A stretch of DNA of 34,680 bases from contig CAMJXZ010000002.1 in NCBI GenBank assembly GCA_946409855.1, positions 1-34,680 of the forward strand, given 5' to 3'. Below are positions 18,019 through 26,501 of this stretch, piece after piece; the stretch's first letter is position 1; the number at the start of each line of letters is the position of its first letter. Both the position numbers and the translations under genes were made by a program. This stretch comes from an uncultured Clostridia bacterium (GTDB taxonomy: Bacteria; Bacillota; Clostridia; Christensenellales; Aristaeellaceae). The notes beneath the pieces are model-generated. The model did not search any database and was not told where the DNA came from. It was given only the letters and a program-made list of their open reading frames with translations.

Positions 18019-18587
18019 GCCTGTCCGCCCCCTTTCCGGCTGTACAGCACCAGCACGGCACCCACGACGGCGGCGGCCAGGATGATCCAGATCACGTTCA
18101 CCCTGAAAAAGAAAGTGGCGGCAAAGGCGGCGGCCATCACCGCATAATGCGTCCACTGCCCGGATTTCAGCACATTTTTGCCCAGGCTCAGGGATACGTC
18201 CAGGATCACTGCGGCCACCCCGCATGCCATGCCCTTGAGCACCAGGGTCACGAAGCGGTTTTCGGCAAACAGGTTATAAAACAGTGAAATGACAGATATA
18301 ATCACGACCGGCGGGATCACAGTGCCCAGCACCGCCGCCGCCATGCCTGCAAAGCCGCCCACTTTCCAGCCTGTCAGGATGGCCGCGTTGACAGCGATCG
18401 CGCCGGGGCTGGACTGGGCCAGGGCAGTCATATCCAGCATTTCCTGCTCGTCGAGCCAGTGCAGCTCATCCACGAACTTCCGTTTCATAAAAGTCACAAT
18501 CACAAAGCCGCCGCCGAAGGTAAAGGCGCTGATGTACAGCATGCTGAAAAACAGCGTCAGCAGGCGTTTTCTGCGGGATTGTTCCAT
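18015..18587 (-). CDS. Chromate transporter (CHR) family protein, half-size subunit 1
   Basis: 'LFFSMLYISAFTFGGGFVIVTFMKRKFVDELHWLDEQEMLDMTALAQSSPGAIAVNAAILTGWKVGGFAGMAAAVLGTVIPPVVII'. Confidence 0.9.
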   Translation of the reverse strand: MEQSRRKRLLTLFFSMLYISAFTFGGGFVIVTFMKRKFVDELHWLDEQEMLDMTALAQSSPGAIAVNAAILTGWKVGGFAGMAAAVLGTVIPPVVIISVISLFYNLFAENRFVTLVLKGMACGVAAVILDVSLSLGKNVLKSGQWTHYAVMAAAFAATFFFRVNVIWIILAAAVVGAVLVLYSRKGGGQA

Positions 18588-18597
18588 GCGTTTTCCC

Positions 18598-20094
18598 TCA
18601 GCCTCCGCAGGGATGCGCCGGGGCGTCATCACGGAAATGACTGTTTTCCTCCGGATTTTTCATGCAAAGATGCACCGCGGCCGTAGTAAATGTTCTGGGC
18701 AGCGCCAGGATATTCGGGTTTTCGCCCACGATCTTCCGTTTGGCGTCTTCCAGGGCTTCTTCCACCGTGGCACGTGTTTTTAAGCCCATGCTCCTGGCGA
18801 TGCCAGGTTCCCTCGCGCCGACGATATAGATGGCGCTGGTATGCATCTCCGCCAGATGACCGCAGCTCATCATGGAGAAACCGTGGAAGGGATGGAAAGC
18901 GTTCGCGAAGCGGTATCTGCGGATATATTCCCCGTTCGTGGCAAAATATTCACCGTAGCGGTTCATGTCCGGCAAAATCTGCATGTAGTCGTGCTGGAAC
19001 ATGCCGTAGAGCTCGCGGAGATACGGCCAGCGCTCCTCATGAAACCAGCCGTCGCAGATGGAAGGAACGATGAACACGCAATGATCGCTGAGCACCCGCT
19101 TATGCCGGATCACCTGGGCGGACAGAGCCTGCATCATCTGGATCGGGTTGGTGCCCATGCCCGCGCCGTAGTGAAAGTCGGTGGGCATGCCGAATACCAC
19201 GACATCGTATTTCTTTTCGGCCCAGTGCACGTAGGTACGCTTGTCAGCGGTCTTCCAGGAGACGGGCTGCATTTCCTTCGCGTATCCGGAATTGATCTCA
19301 ATCTGCCGGGATCTGGTATCCAGCACGGCGTCGCAGCAGAAGAATTTCTTGCCCATCTTCTCTTCCATCCACATGCCCTGCTGGTCGAACTTGTCCCGCA
19401 TCAGACTGCCGGTGGACACCGGCACGAAATCAGGCCGGTGCATGACCTGGGGCACATGGTGGGCGGCAATGCTCCGCCAGTGGCTGATGCCGGTGGCGCA
19501 GTGCTTATACCCGCCGGAATAACCGCCGTAGGGGTTGCCCTGGGTGTGGCCGATCAGAATCGCCACATCGGCATCAAAGACATATTTGTTCATGATCACG
19601 TGGTCTCCCTGGGGCGTAAAGCCCAGGTCCGCCAGATGGTTATAATCCTCGCTGTCGTGGCTGGTGATCTGACCGGAATACCAGAACTCATTGAACAGGT
19701 CATCCCCCAGGATCTGCCTGGCCTCGTTCATCGGCGTGCGCGGATGGAGGCCGTTGCTGAACAGAAGCAGGATGTCTTCCTTCCGGATGCCGGCTGCGTA
19801 CAGCTCGTCCAGACAGGCCCGGATGGCCACTTTGCGGTGGCTGGCGGCCTGGCAGCCGCCCTTGACGATATCCGGAATCACGAACACCACGGTTTTTTTG
19901 CCGCGGGCCAGATCCGCCAGCGGCTCCATGCCGATGGGATGGCGGATGGAGTCGAGCGTGGCGGTATACAGGCTGTCCCAGTCCTGCGGCAGACAGGGAG
20001 GATCGGGCACCGTTTCGCCCGGGATGAACACGTCGGTACTGTCGGGCAGATTGGCGCTCATGAAGCCGTGGCCGTATTCAAACTGCAGATTCAT
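18598..20094 (-). CDS. LarA-like nickel-dependent 2-hydroxyacid racemase/epimerase family protein
   Basis: 'ILLLFSNGLHPRTPMNEARQILGDD', 'ITSHDSEDYNHLADLGFTPQGDHVIMNKYVFDADVAILIGHTQGNPYGGYSGGYKHCATGIS' aligns with the LarA GHxxxxxxxGYSGGxK region. Confidence 0.8.
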   Translation of the reverse strand: MNLQFEYGHGFMSANLPDSTDVFIPGETVPDPPCLPQDWDSLYTATLDSIRHPIGMEPLADLARGKKTVVFVIPDIVKGGCQAASHRKVAIRACLDELYAAGIRKEDILLLFSNGLHPRTPMNEARQILGDDLFNEFWYSGQITSHDSEDYNHLADLGFTPQGDHVIMNKYVFDADVAILIGHTQGNPYGGYSGGYKHCATGISHWRSIAAHHVPQVMHRPDFVPVSTGSLMRDKFDQQGMWMEEKMGKKFFCCDAVLDTRSRQIEINSGYAKEMQPVSWKTADKRTYVHWAEKKYDVVVFGMPTDFHYGAGMGTNPIQMMQALSAQVIRHKRVLSDHCVFIVPSICDGWFHEERWPYLRELYGMFQHDYMQILPDMNRYGEYFATNGEYIRRYRFANAFHPFHGFSMMSCGHLAEMHTSAIYIVGAREPGIARSMGLKTRATVEEALEDAKRKIVGENPNILALPRTFTTAAVHLCMKNPEENSHFRDDAPAHPCGG

Positions 20095-20106
20095 CGTGCT
20101 CCCCCC

Positions 20107-20949
20107 TTATTCCGCGCAATGGGTCATGTAGATGCGGACGATTTCGAGATATTCGTCCGGATAAAAGCCGATTTCTCCCTGGAAGCGGGTCAGGGCAATC
20201 AGACCGCCGTCCATTTCAGGGATGGAAGCCAGCATGGCCGCGTTGTCCTGTTTGAGACCGCCCCCGTATACCACCGGCATGCCGCCCGTCCGCTCCTTGA
20301 TGAAACGGGCGATGGGGGAGATGACCTCCGCGCCGGGCGGGGTTTTGCCAGGACCGATGGCCCAGATGGGCTCGTAGGCGATGATCACATTTTCCAAAGC
20401 GATCCCGTCCAGACCGACGGACAGCTGCTCGCTGAGCACTTCCTGCCAACGGTCCCGCTCCTCCGCCTTTTCACCGATGCAGTAGGTGACCGTCATGCCC
20501 TGACGCACCGCACAGCGGATTTCTTTGTTCAGCAGCCGGTTCACGGCTTTCGTATCGGTGACGCCCGCTTCCTGCAGGACGCCCAGCTTGTCCGCCCGCT
20601 CCTCGCAGTGACCGATGATCGTGCTTTTCACGCCCAGCGCCTTCATGGCGGCCGCCGGACGGTTGGCGGTATAAGCCCCGAAGCTGACGCCCGGCGCCAC
20701 ATCCGCCCGGTATACGCTCTGACAGCCCACTTCGATCATGCTGCCTTCCCCGGCAGCCTGTACCGCCGGGATCACATGGGCTTCCGGGAAATACATGGGA
20801 AAACGGGCGGCTCCGCGGTACTGCTCAAGCTCCGTTTTCGTACGGGAGATGATTGTCTCCGCCCAGCCTGCGCCTGCCGCCAGGCGGTTCACCCCGCCCA
20901 TTTCCGCCGGCACGTCGAAACGTTTGAGATTCAGGCAAAGATGTTTCAT
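20107..20949 (-). CDS. Triose-phosphate isomerase family protein (divergent paralog)
   Basis: 'STIIGHCEERADKLG' in place of GHSERR, 'IIAYEPIWAIGPGKTPPGAEV', 'MPVVYGGGLKQDNAAML'. Confidence 0.85.
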   Translation of the reverse strand: MKHLCLNLKRFDVPAEMGGVNRLAAGAGWAETIISRTKTELEQYRGAARFPMYFPEAHVIPAVQAAGEGSMIEVGCQSVYRADVAPGVSFGAYTANRPAAAMKALGVKSTIIGHCEERADKLGVLQEAGVTDTKAVNRLLNKEIRCAVRQGMTVTYCIGEKAEERDRWQEVLSEQLSVGLDGIALENVIIAYEPIWAIGPGKTPPGAEVISPIARFIKERTGGMPVVYGGGLKQDNAAMLASIPEMDGGLIALTRFQGEIGFYPDEYLEIVRIYMTHCAE

Positions 20950-21093
20950 GATCAGATTCCCTCCTTCTTATACCTGTCCGCCATCTGTTCGGGCGTGACC
21001 GGCTCAATCGCGCGTCAGGGCCGCATTGCGTTCCCTTTCTCTGTGGTCTTTTTTCCGGAAAAAAGCAGGGATCGGGATCGCGAAAAGCGGTTG

Positions 21094-21140
21094 TTAATTA
21101 ATTCAATTAAATAATTATCATACTATCCCGCGGTTGTCAA
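21094..21140 (-). promoter_or_regulatory. Promoter and AT-rich inverted-repeat operator candidate of the minus-strand TIM/LarA/CHR/PFK/PGI operon
   Basis: Minus strand TTGACA (21135-21140) - 17 nt - TGA TAATTA (21112-21117); TTAATTAATTCAATTAAATAATTA follows. Confidence 0.5.
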
Positions 21141-21370
21141 GTCCTTTGACAAAAAAGTTGATTCTGCCGTGTATGATCTGCTGTTCACGTCTCTCCCTGC
21201 CGGATAAGCGGTTTTTGCAGGATACAGGCGAACCGGATTCATCCGCGGTCCCCCGGCAGGCATAGGAGCGTCTGCCCGTCTGGTCCGCCGGCTTCCCCGT
21301 CAGCGTGATGGCCTTCCGGTCTGTGATGTCCATACTGCTTACGACCGGCATGAGCGCCTGAAAAGTGATA

Positions 21371-21531
21371 TTGCTCCACCAATGAATGCTTGAAGCTGGA
21401 TGCTGCGGCAGAAGGGGTGAGAGACAAGGAATGAAAGCGCAGGCGTACCCGTAGGTACGGCAAGCTTTCATGACGCAGTATATCGCCCCTTATGACGCTG
21501 CAGATGTTTCAAGAATTTGTTGGGGGAGCAA
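21371..21531. repeat. 161-nt palindromic intergenic repeat, copy 2
   Basis: TTGCTCCACCAATGAATGCTTGAAGC...GAATTTGTTGGGGGAGCAA; core GAATGAAAGCgcaggCGTACCCGTAGGTACGgcaaGCTTTCATGAC is palindromic; same length as copy 1. Confidence 0.92.
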
Positions 21532-21627
21532 TAATACAGCTGCGGCACGGTGGATCCGAGGAGAAAGCGATTGGGGCACAGGACTGTCCGCCCGGATCCA
21601 GGGATTGGTATGCATTCATTGATTCAT

Positions 21628-21656
21628 TTGACAAACAAACGAAACCGTTTTATGAT
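21628..21656 (+). promoter_or_regulatory. Sigma-A-type promoter of ROK regulator
   Basis: TTGACA (21628-21633) - 17 nt - TATGAT (21651-21656). Confidence 0.65.
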
Positions 21657-21700
21657 AGCGTCAGGAATATTTCCGTTTATTCATGAGAGGGGCACAACAC

Positions 21701-22966
21701 ATGGCAGCAACATCCGGGCGGAACAGCGGCACCGTAAAACAGGAAAACCTGGAAGCCGTAAAACTGATGCTGTATCGTCAGGGGCCCATTTCCCGTGCTG
21801 AAATTGCCGTTCAGCTGGGGCTGACCCCCGCCACCATCACCAATATCACAGCAGACCTGATTGCCCGAAACTTTGTGGAAGAGGTTCAGAACGAAGACGC
21901 CTCCGCGCAGCCCCGCGGAACCGGACGCAAACCCATTCTGATTGATCTGAAGCGGGACTGCTTCACCGTGCTTGGCGTCTCCCTGGGGCGGGACAGTACC
22001 AGATTCTGTCTGTGCGATATGCGGGGCAAGGTACTGGCCAGCGGCATCTATGAGGTCATGAGCGATGATTACAGCGTCATGCTGCATCAGCTGCAGGGAA
22101 TTCTGAGCCTGATCCGCCAGCGGCATGAGGACCTGTGGAACAGGCTGCTGGGGATCGGCATATCGACGCCCGGCGTTGTCAATTCCCATCGGGGCCATGT
22201 GAAAAACCATATCCTGGAACGCCAGTCCTGGCGGGGAAAACCCCTTGCGGAGGAAATCAGCCGCTTTACCGGGCTTCCCGTGCGGCTGGAAAACAACGTG
22301 AAAGCCCGCAGCACCGCCATCACCTTATTCTGGCCGGAACTGCTGAACGGAGAGACTACTTTTGCCCTGTGCCATGTTTCCTTCGGCATCGCCTGTCCCT
22401 TTGTGCTGGGCAGCCGGGTTTTCGAAGGGGAAGACGCCGCCGCCGGCGAGATCGGCAAGATGATTCTGGAGCCGGACACCGCCCAGAAAACATCTGTTTT
22501 CGCGCCCGGCAGCAGGGAAGACGCCGCTTTTGCCCTGCCGGGCAGCCTGGAAGCCCTGTCCAGCGTGAATGCCATTCTGACTCAGTGCAGGAAACACATC
22601 CGTGAGGGAGAAGACACCATGCTTACCTCCCTCTGCCCGGACAGTGAAACCCTGCAATTATCCCATGTGCTGGAAGCCCAGCGTTCCGGCGACCCGATGG
22701 CGTGCCGGGTCATGGATCAGGCCATGTTCTATGTCGGCATTGCGCTGGCGAATATTGTGGACATTGTCAATCCCCACCTGGTCCTGCTCAGCGGACCGGT
22801 TTTTACCAATCGGCAGAATGCGGACACTGTGGAAAAGGCATTGATGCGCTACGCATTTCTGCCCGATGACGATGTACTGCACGTTCTGCCGGTTGATATG
22901 GGCGAATACGCCGGGGCGATCGGCGCGGCAGCCAGCTGCATCGAAAAGTATTTCCTGCGCTCATAA
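21701..22966 (+). CDS. ROK family transcriptional regulator
   Basis: HTH 'PISRAEIAVQLGLTPATITNITADLIARNFV', 'GRKPILIDL', 'GIGISTPGVVNSHRG', 'PVRLENNVKARS', 'GEIGKMIL'; start MAATSGRN (21683 also possible). Confidence 0.92.
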   Translation: MAATSGRNSGTVKQENLEAVKLMLYRQGPISRAEIAVQLGLTPATITNITADLIARNFVEEVQNEDASAQPRGTGRKPILIDLKRDCFTVLGVSLGRDSTRFCLCDMRGKVLASGIYEVMSDDYSVMLHQLQGILSLIRQRHEDLWNRLLGIGISTPGVVNSHRGHVKNHILERQSWRGKPLAEEISRFTGLPVRLENNVKARSTAITLFWPELLNGETTFALCHVSFGIACPFVLGSRVFEGEDAAAGEIGKMILEPDTAQKTSVFAPGSREDAAFALPGSLEALSSVNAILTQCRKHIREGEDTMLTSLCPDSETLQLSHVLEAQRSGDPMACRVMDQAMFYVGIALANIVDIVNPHLVLLSGPVFTNRQNADTVEKALMRYAFLPDDDVLHVLPVDMGEYAGAIGAAASCIEKYFLRS

Positions 22967-23159
22967 CGAAGACCGTTATTTCCGGATGCAGCCGTCCGGC
23001 AGCGTTCACAGGTTTCTCCGCAGCGCAAACGATTCAGCCGGGCCGAAGCGCCCGGTTTTTTGCTGTGTCTGATCGCCGCCCCTTTCATTATTGTTCAGAA
23101 AACCGCTGTCCGCAAACGCGTGTACACAAATGTGTATCATATAATTTGTGAAATGTGAC

Positions 23160-23188
23160 TTGACATTTGTACAGATCAATGTTAATAT
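23160..23188 (+). promoter_or_regulatory. Promoter of MalEFG-type operon
   Basis: TTGACA (23160-23165) - 17 nt - TAATAT (23183-23188); palindrome TACACA-AA-TGTGTA upstream at 23123-23136. Confidence 0.6.
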
Positions 23189-23273
23189 ACACTCGTATTT
23201 ATAAAGTGCGTGTTCCATGACGATCAATTTCAAAAAAACTGACTGTCCGTCCGAAGAAGAGGAGGAAAACACC

Positions 23274-24557
23274 ATGAAAAAACTGCTTGCTCTGCTGACT
23301 GCTTTGATCATGCTGCTTTCTGCCGGCGCCGTGATGGCGGAAGAGAAAGAACCTGTCACCATCCGTTTCTACAATTATGCGCTCTCGGAAACCGCCAAGG
23401 CGGACTGGTGGAAGAACACGATAGCCGCCTTTGAAGCCGCCAACCCCTGGGTGACGGTCGAAAGCGTTACCGTGGATTACAACAGCATGATCCAGACCTT
23501 TACCAACGACCTGGGCTCCGGCCTGAGCGTCGACCTGATCCTGGGCGAAGTCAGCTGGATCCCGGCGCTGGTGGAAGGCGAATTCATTCAGCAGCCCAAA
23601 GATGTGATCGACCCGGATTTCTATGCCGGCTACTACGATTACGTGCTGGATCAGATGTACTATAAAGACGGCGTGTACGCCGTGCCGCACTATTACACCA
23701 ACTCCGTTGTTTTCATCAACAAGGATCTGGTGGAAGCCGCCGGCATGGACGCAGCCGCCTTCCCGGATACGCTGGACGGCCTGAAAGCCTGGATCGAAAG
23801 CCTGGACGCCTTCTATAAGGACAGCGGGAAAGTTTCCACCATCTTCGGCCTGACCACCGCGGAAGTCCCGGCCACCGGTTCCAATATCAACGCCATGTTT
23901 ACCGCCTTCGGCGGGCAGCTGCTGACCGACGACGGCAAACTGGCCGATCTCAAGGCGGAGCCCAACGCCACCGCCATGGCTGAAATGCTGGACTTTTACA
24001 AATACCTGATCGGCAACGGCTACACGCAGGAAAACCTGAAGCTGAAAGATTACCGCGCGGCTTTCGGCGCCGGCAACGTGGTCGCTTATGTGGACTCTTC
24101 CTGGGGCTATGCCCAGATCGGCGAAGTGGATCCGAAAGCCGCTGAATTCACCGTCACTTCTTTCCTGCCCACCACGATGGGTACTTACGGCAAGGGCGAA
24201 TCCCTGGTGGAATCCCACTGCTTCCTGATCGGCGACGGCCTGAGCGACGGGCAGAAAGAAGCGATCAGCCTGTTCATCCAGCACTGCACGAGCACAGAGA
24301 ACCTGGAGGGTTATCTGAACAATATCGGCCTTGCGTTTGTGGCGCATGAAGGACTTTCCGGCTGCCGGATTTCTCCCATCCTGGAAGGCGCCGCCAAGGG
24401 CGTATCCCATGTGCGCAAACAGACCCAGATCGGCCCCATGGTCAGTGTTCAGAAGCAGCTGGCGACCATGGTGCTGGATTATACGGTCAACGGCGCCAGC
24501 ATGGAAGACGCCGTCGCCGGCTACATTGCCCAGGCTGAATACTACATCGATCAGTAA
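23274..24557 (+). CDS. ABC transporter extracellular solute-binding protein (MalE-like, family 1)
   Basis: Signal peptide MKKLLALLTALIMLLSAGAVMA; 'FEAANPWVTVESVTVDYNSMIQTFTNDLGSG.SVDLILGEVSWIPALVEGEFI'; GAGGAGG SD. Confidence 0.92.
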   Translation: MKKLLALLTALIMLLSAGAVMAEEKEPVTIRFYNYALSETAKADWWKNTIAAFEAANPWVTVESVTVDYNSMIQTFTNDLGSGLSVDLILGEVSWIPALVEGEFIQQPKDVIDPDFYAGYYDYVLDQMYYKDGVYAVPHYYTNSVVFINKDLVEAAGMDAAAFPDTLDGLKAWIESLDAFYKDSGKVSTIFGLTTAEVPATGSNINAMFTAFGGQLLTDDGKLADLKAEPNATAMAEMLDFYKYLIGNGYTQENLKLKDYRAAFGAGNVVAYVDSSWGYAQIGEVDPKAAEFTVTSFLPTTMGTYGKGESLVESHCFLIGDGLSDGQKEAISLFIQHCTSTENLEGYLNNIGLAFVAHEGLSGCRISPILEGAAKGVSHVRKQTQIGPMVSVQKQLATMVLDYTVNGASMEDAVAGYIAQAEYYIDQ

Positions 24558-24575
24558 TGCTTTCATGATGCTTCA

Positions 24576-24608
24576 GGGGGTGGCGCGCGATGCCCACCCC
24601 CTTTCTTT
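24576..24608 (+). terminator. Intra-operonic hairpin (attenuator-like) between solute-binding protein and permease
   Basis: GGGGGTGG cgcgcgatgc CCACCCCC TTTCTTT. Confidence 0.6.
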
Positions 24609-24625
24609 CAAAGGAGACGGTCATC

Positions 24626-25576
24626 ATGCGTTCCGCTTCTTCCTCTTCATCCCGCCGCTTTCCCGTCCTCCGCAGTTCCCGGAAGCGGCAGGATCTGCTT
24701 TTCTGCCTGTGCCTGCTGCTGCCGGCCGTCGTGCTCTGTACGGCGTTCATCCTCATCCCGATCATAGACTCCGTCGTGATGAGCTTTACCAATTATAAGC
24801 TCGTCAACCTGACCAAGAACCGGCCGGGGGAGTGGAATGATTTTGCCAATTACACGAGGCTGTGGAAGGCGGGAAAGCTGCAGTCGGCCATCCTCATCAC
24901 CGGACAGTTTGTGTTCTGGACGGTCAGTCTCACCTTCCTGGTCAGCATGACGCTGGCCCTCATCCTGAACACCGACCCTCCCGGAGCCCGGTTTCTCCGC
25001 AGCGTCATGATGATCCCGTGGGTTATCCCCACGGTGATCACCGGTCTGCTGTGGGCGTGGATCTATGCCAACCCCTACGGCCTGGTCCAGTATCTGGTCC
25101 ATCTTTTTTCCGGAGGCAGGATCACGGATTTCGGCATGCTGAACGGAAAGGGTACGGCGCTGTGGGGCATCATTCTCGCCGGGCTGTGGAAACAGGTGCC
25201 GCTGATGACGCTGCTCCTCCTGGCGGGCATGCAGAACGTCCCGGAAGATATCATGGAAGCGGCCAGGATCGACGGGGCAGACTATTTCACCCGGCTGATC
25301 CATATCCTGATTCCGTATATGCGCAGCGTCATTGCCGTATCGGTCTCCATGTGCATCATTGAGAACTTCAAGCAGTATCCGCTCTTCGCCACCCTGACCA
25401 ACGGCGGCCCCGTCGGCGCCACCACCACCCTGGCCGTTCTGTCTTATGACGAAGCCTTTGTGAACAACAATTACGGTTCCGGCGCCGCGGTGACGACCGT
25501 ATGGCTGCTGGTCATGATCGCCGCAGTCGCTGTGTTCAGGCTGATTTTCCAGCGAAACAAAGGAGAGACGGCATGA
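24626..25576 (+). CDS. Sugar ABC transporter permease (MalF/UgpA-like)
   Basis: 'PEDIMEAARIDGADYFTRLIHILIPYMRSVIAVSVSMCIIENFKQYPLFATLTNGGPVGATTTLAVLSYDEAF'; AAAGGAGA SD. Confidence 0.92.
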   Translation: MRSASSSSSRRFPVLRSSRKRQDLLFCLCLLLPAVVLCTAFILIPIIDSVVMSFTNYKLVNLTKNRPGEWNDFANYTRLWKAGKLQSAILITGQFVFWTVSLTFLVSMTLALILNTDPPGARFLRSVMMIPWVIPTVITGLLWAWIYANPYGLVQYLVHLFSGGRITDFGMLNGKGTALWGIILAGLWKQVPLMTLLLLAGMQNVPEDIMEAARIDGADYFTRLIHILIPYMRSVIAVSVSMCIIENFKQYPLFATLTNGGPVGATTTLAVLSYDEAFVNNNYGSGAAVTTVWLLVMIAAVAVFRLIFQRNKGETA

Positions 25577-26409
25577 AAAGCAGACATCACGCGGTCGCCC
25601 TGGCCGCCAAGTATCTTGTGATTCTTTTCCTTTTCGCTTTTCTTCTTTTTCCGGTTTACTGGATGCTGGTGACATCGCTGAAGACAAATGTGGAATCCTA
25701 CCGGATCATCCCTTCCCTCTGGCCGGAAAAGGTTTCCGCCGGCGGTTATCAGACCTTGTTTCAGGACGGCAAATTCCTGGTGTATTACGGGAACAACCTG
25801 ATTGTTTCCGCCCTGGCGGCCCTGCTGATCTGCCTGATTTCCATCATGTCCGGCTATGCCCTGAGCAGGTTTCATTTCCGGTGGAATGTGCTTCTGCTGG
25901 CGACCTTCTCTTTTTCCCAGATGATGCCGGTCATCAGCCGGCTCATCTCCCTGTACGGGATCCTGCGGCGTCTTGGGATGACGGATACCCGCCTGGGTCT
26001 GGTGCTTGCCATCAGCGCGACGCAGGTGCCGTTTTCCGCCACCCTCATGGCTTCCTTCTTTGACGGCATTCCGCGCGACCTTGAGGAGGCCGCCTGGACC
26101 GACGGCTGCGGCAGGATGAAAACCCTTCTCCGAATCATTATGCCGCTGGTCGTTCCGGGCATTCTGGCGGTCGGTATTTACAGCTTCCTGATGACCTGGG
26201 ACGATTATCTCCACGCCGTCACACTGGTCCGTTCTCCTGCGCTGTGGACATTATCGCAGGGACTGAAGCTGACCTATCTGGGCGAGGTCAGCGACTGGCA
26301 GCTCATCAATTCCGCCTCGATCCTGGGCGCGCTGCCGATGATTTTCGTGTTTTTCTTCTTCCAGAAATATATGGTCAAAGGCCTCGTGGCCGGGGCGGTC
26401 AAGGGATAA
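25573..26409 (+). CDS. Carbohydrate ABC transporter permease (MalG/UgpE-like)
   Basis: 'LFPVYWMLVTSLK', 'PRDLEEAAWTDGCGRMKTLLRIIMPLVVPGILAVGIYSFLMTWDDYLHAVTL'; ATGA overlap with previous gene. Confidence 0.92.
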   Translation: MKSRHHAVALAAKYLVILFLFAFLLFPVYWMLVTSLKTNVESYRIIPSLWPEKVSAGGYQTLFQDGKFLVYYGNNLIVSALAALLICLISIMSGYALSRFHFRWNVLLLATFSFSQMMPVISRLISLYGILRRLGMTDTRLGLVLAISATQVPFSATLMASFFDGIPRDLEEAAWTDGCGRMKTLLRIIMPLVVPGILAVGIYSFLMTWDDYLHAVTLVRSPALWTLSQGLKLTYLGEVSDWQLINSASILGALPMIFVFFFFQKYMVKGLVAGAVKG

Positions 26410-26429
26410 CCGGACTTCCGGAAACGGGC

Positions 26430-26474
26430 AAGCGGTCCGATCAATCTGCCGTGCGCAGAACGATCGGACCGCTT
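26430..26474. terminator. Long hairpin between convergent genes
   Basis: AAGCGGTCCGATC...GATCGGACCGCTT perfect 13-bp stem with inner TCTGC/GCAGA stem. Confidence 0.6.
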
Positions 26475-26501
26475 TGCTGATGCTGTCAGGCAACGCTCCC
26501 G

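Noticed and set aside
18841-21114. 757-aa plus-strand ORF
   Set aside because: Antisense to LarA-like and TIM-like genes, which have conserved motifs; no recognisable domain.
14770-21531. CRISPR or tandem-repeat interpretation of the 161-nt repeats
   Set aside because: Only two copies about 6.6 kb apart, each a single long palindrome; no spacer array and no cas genes.
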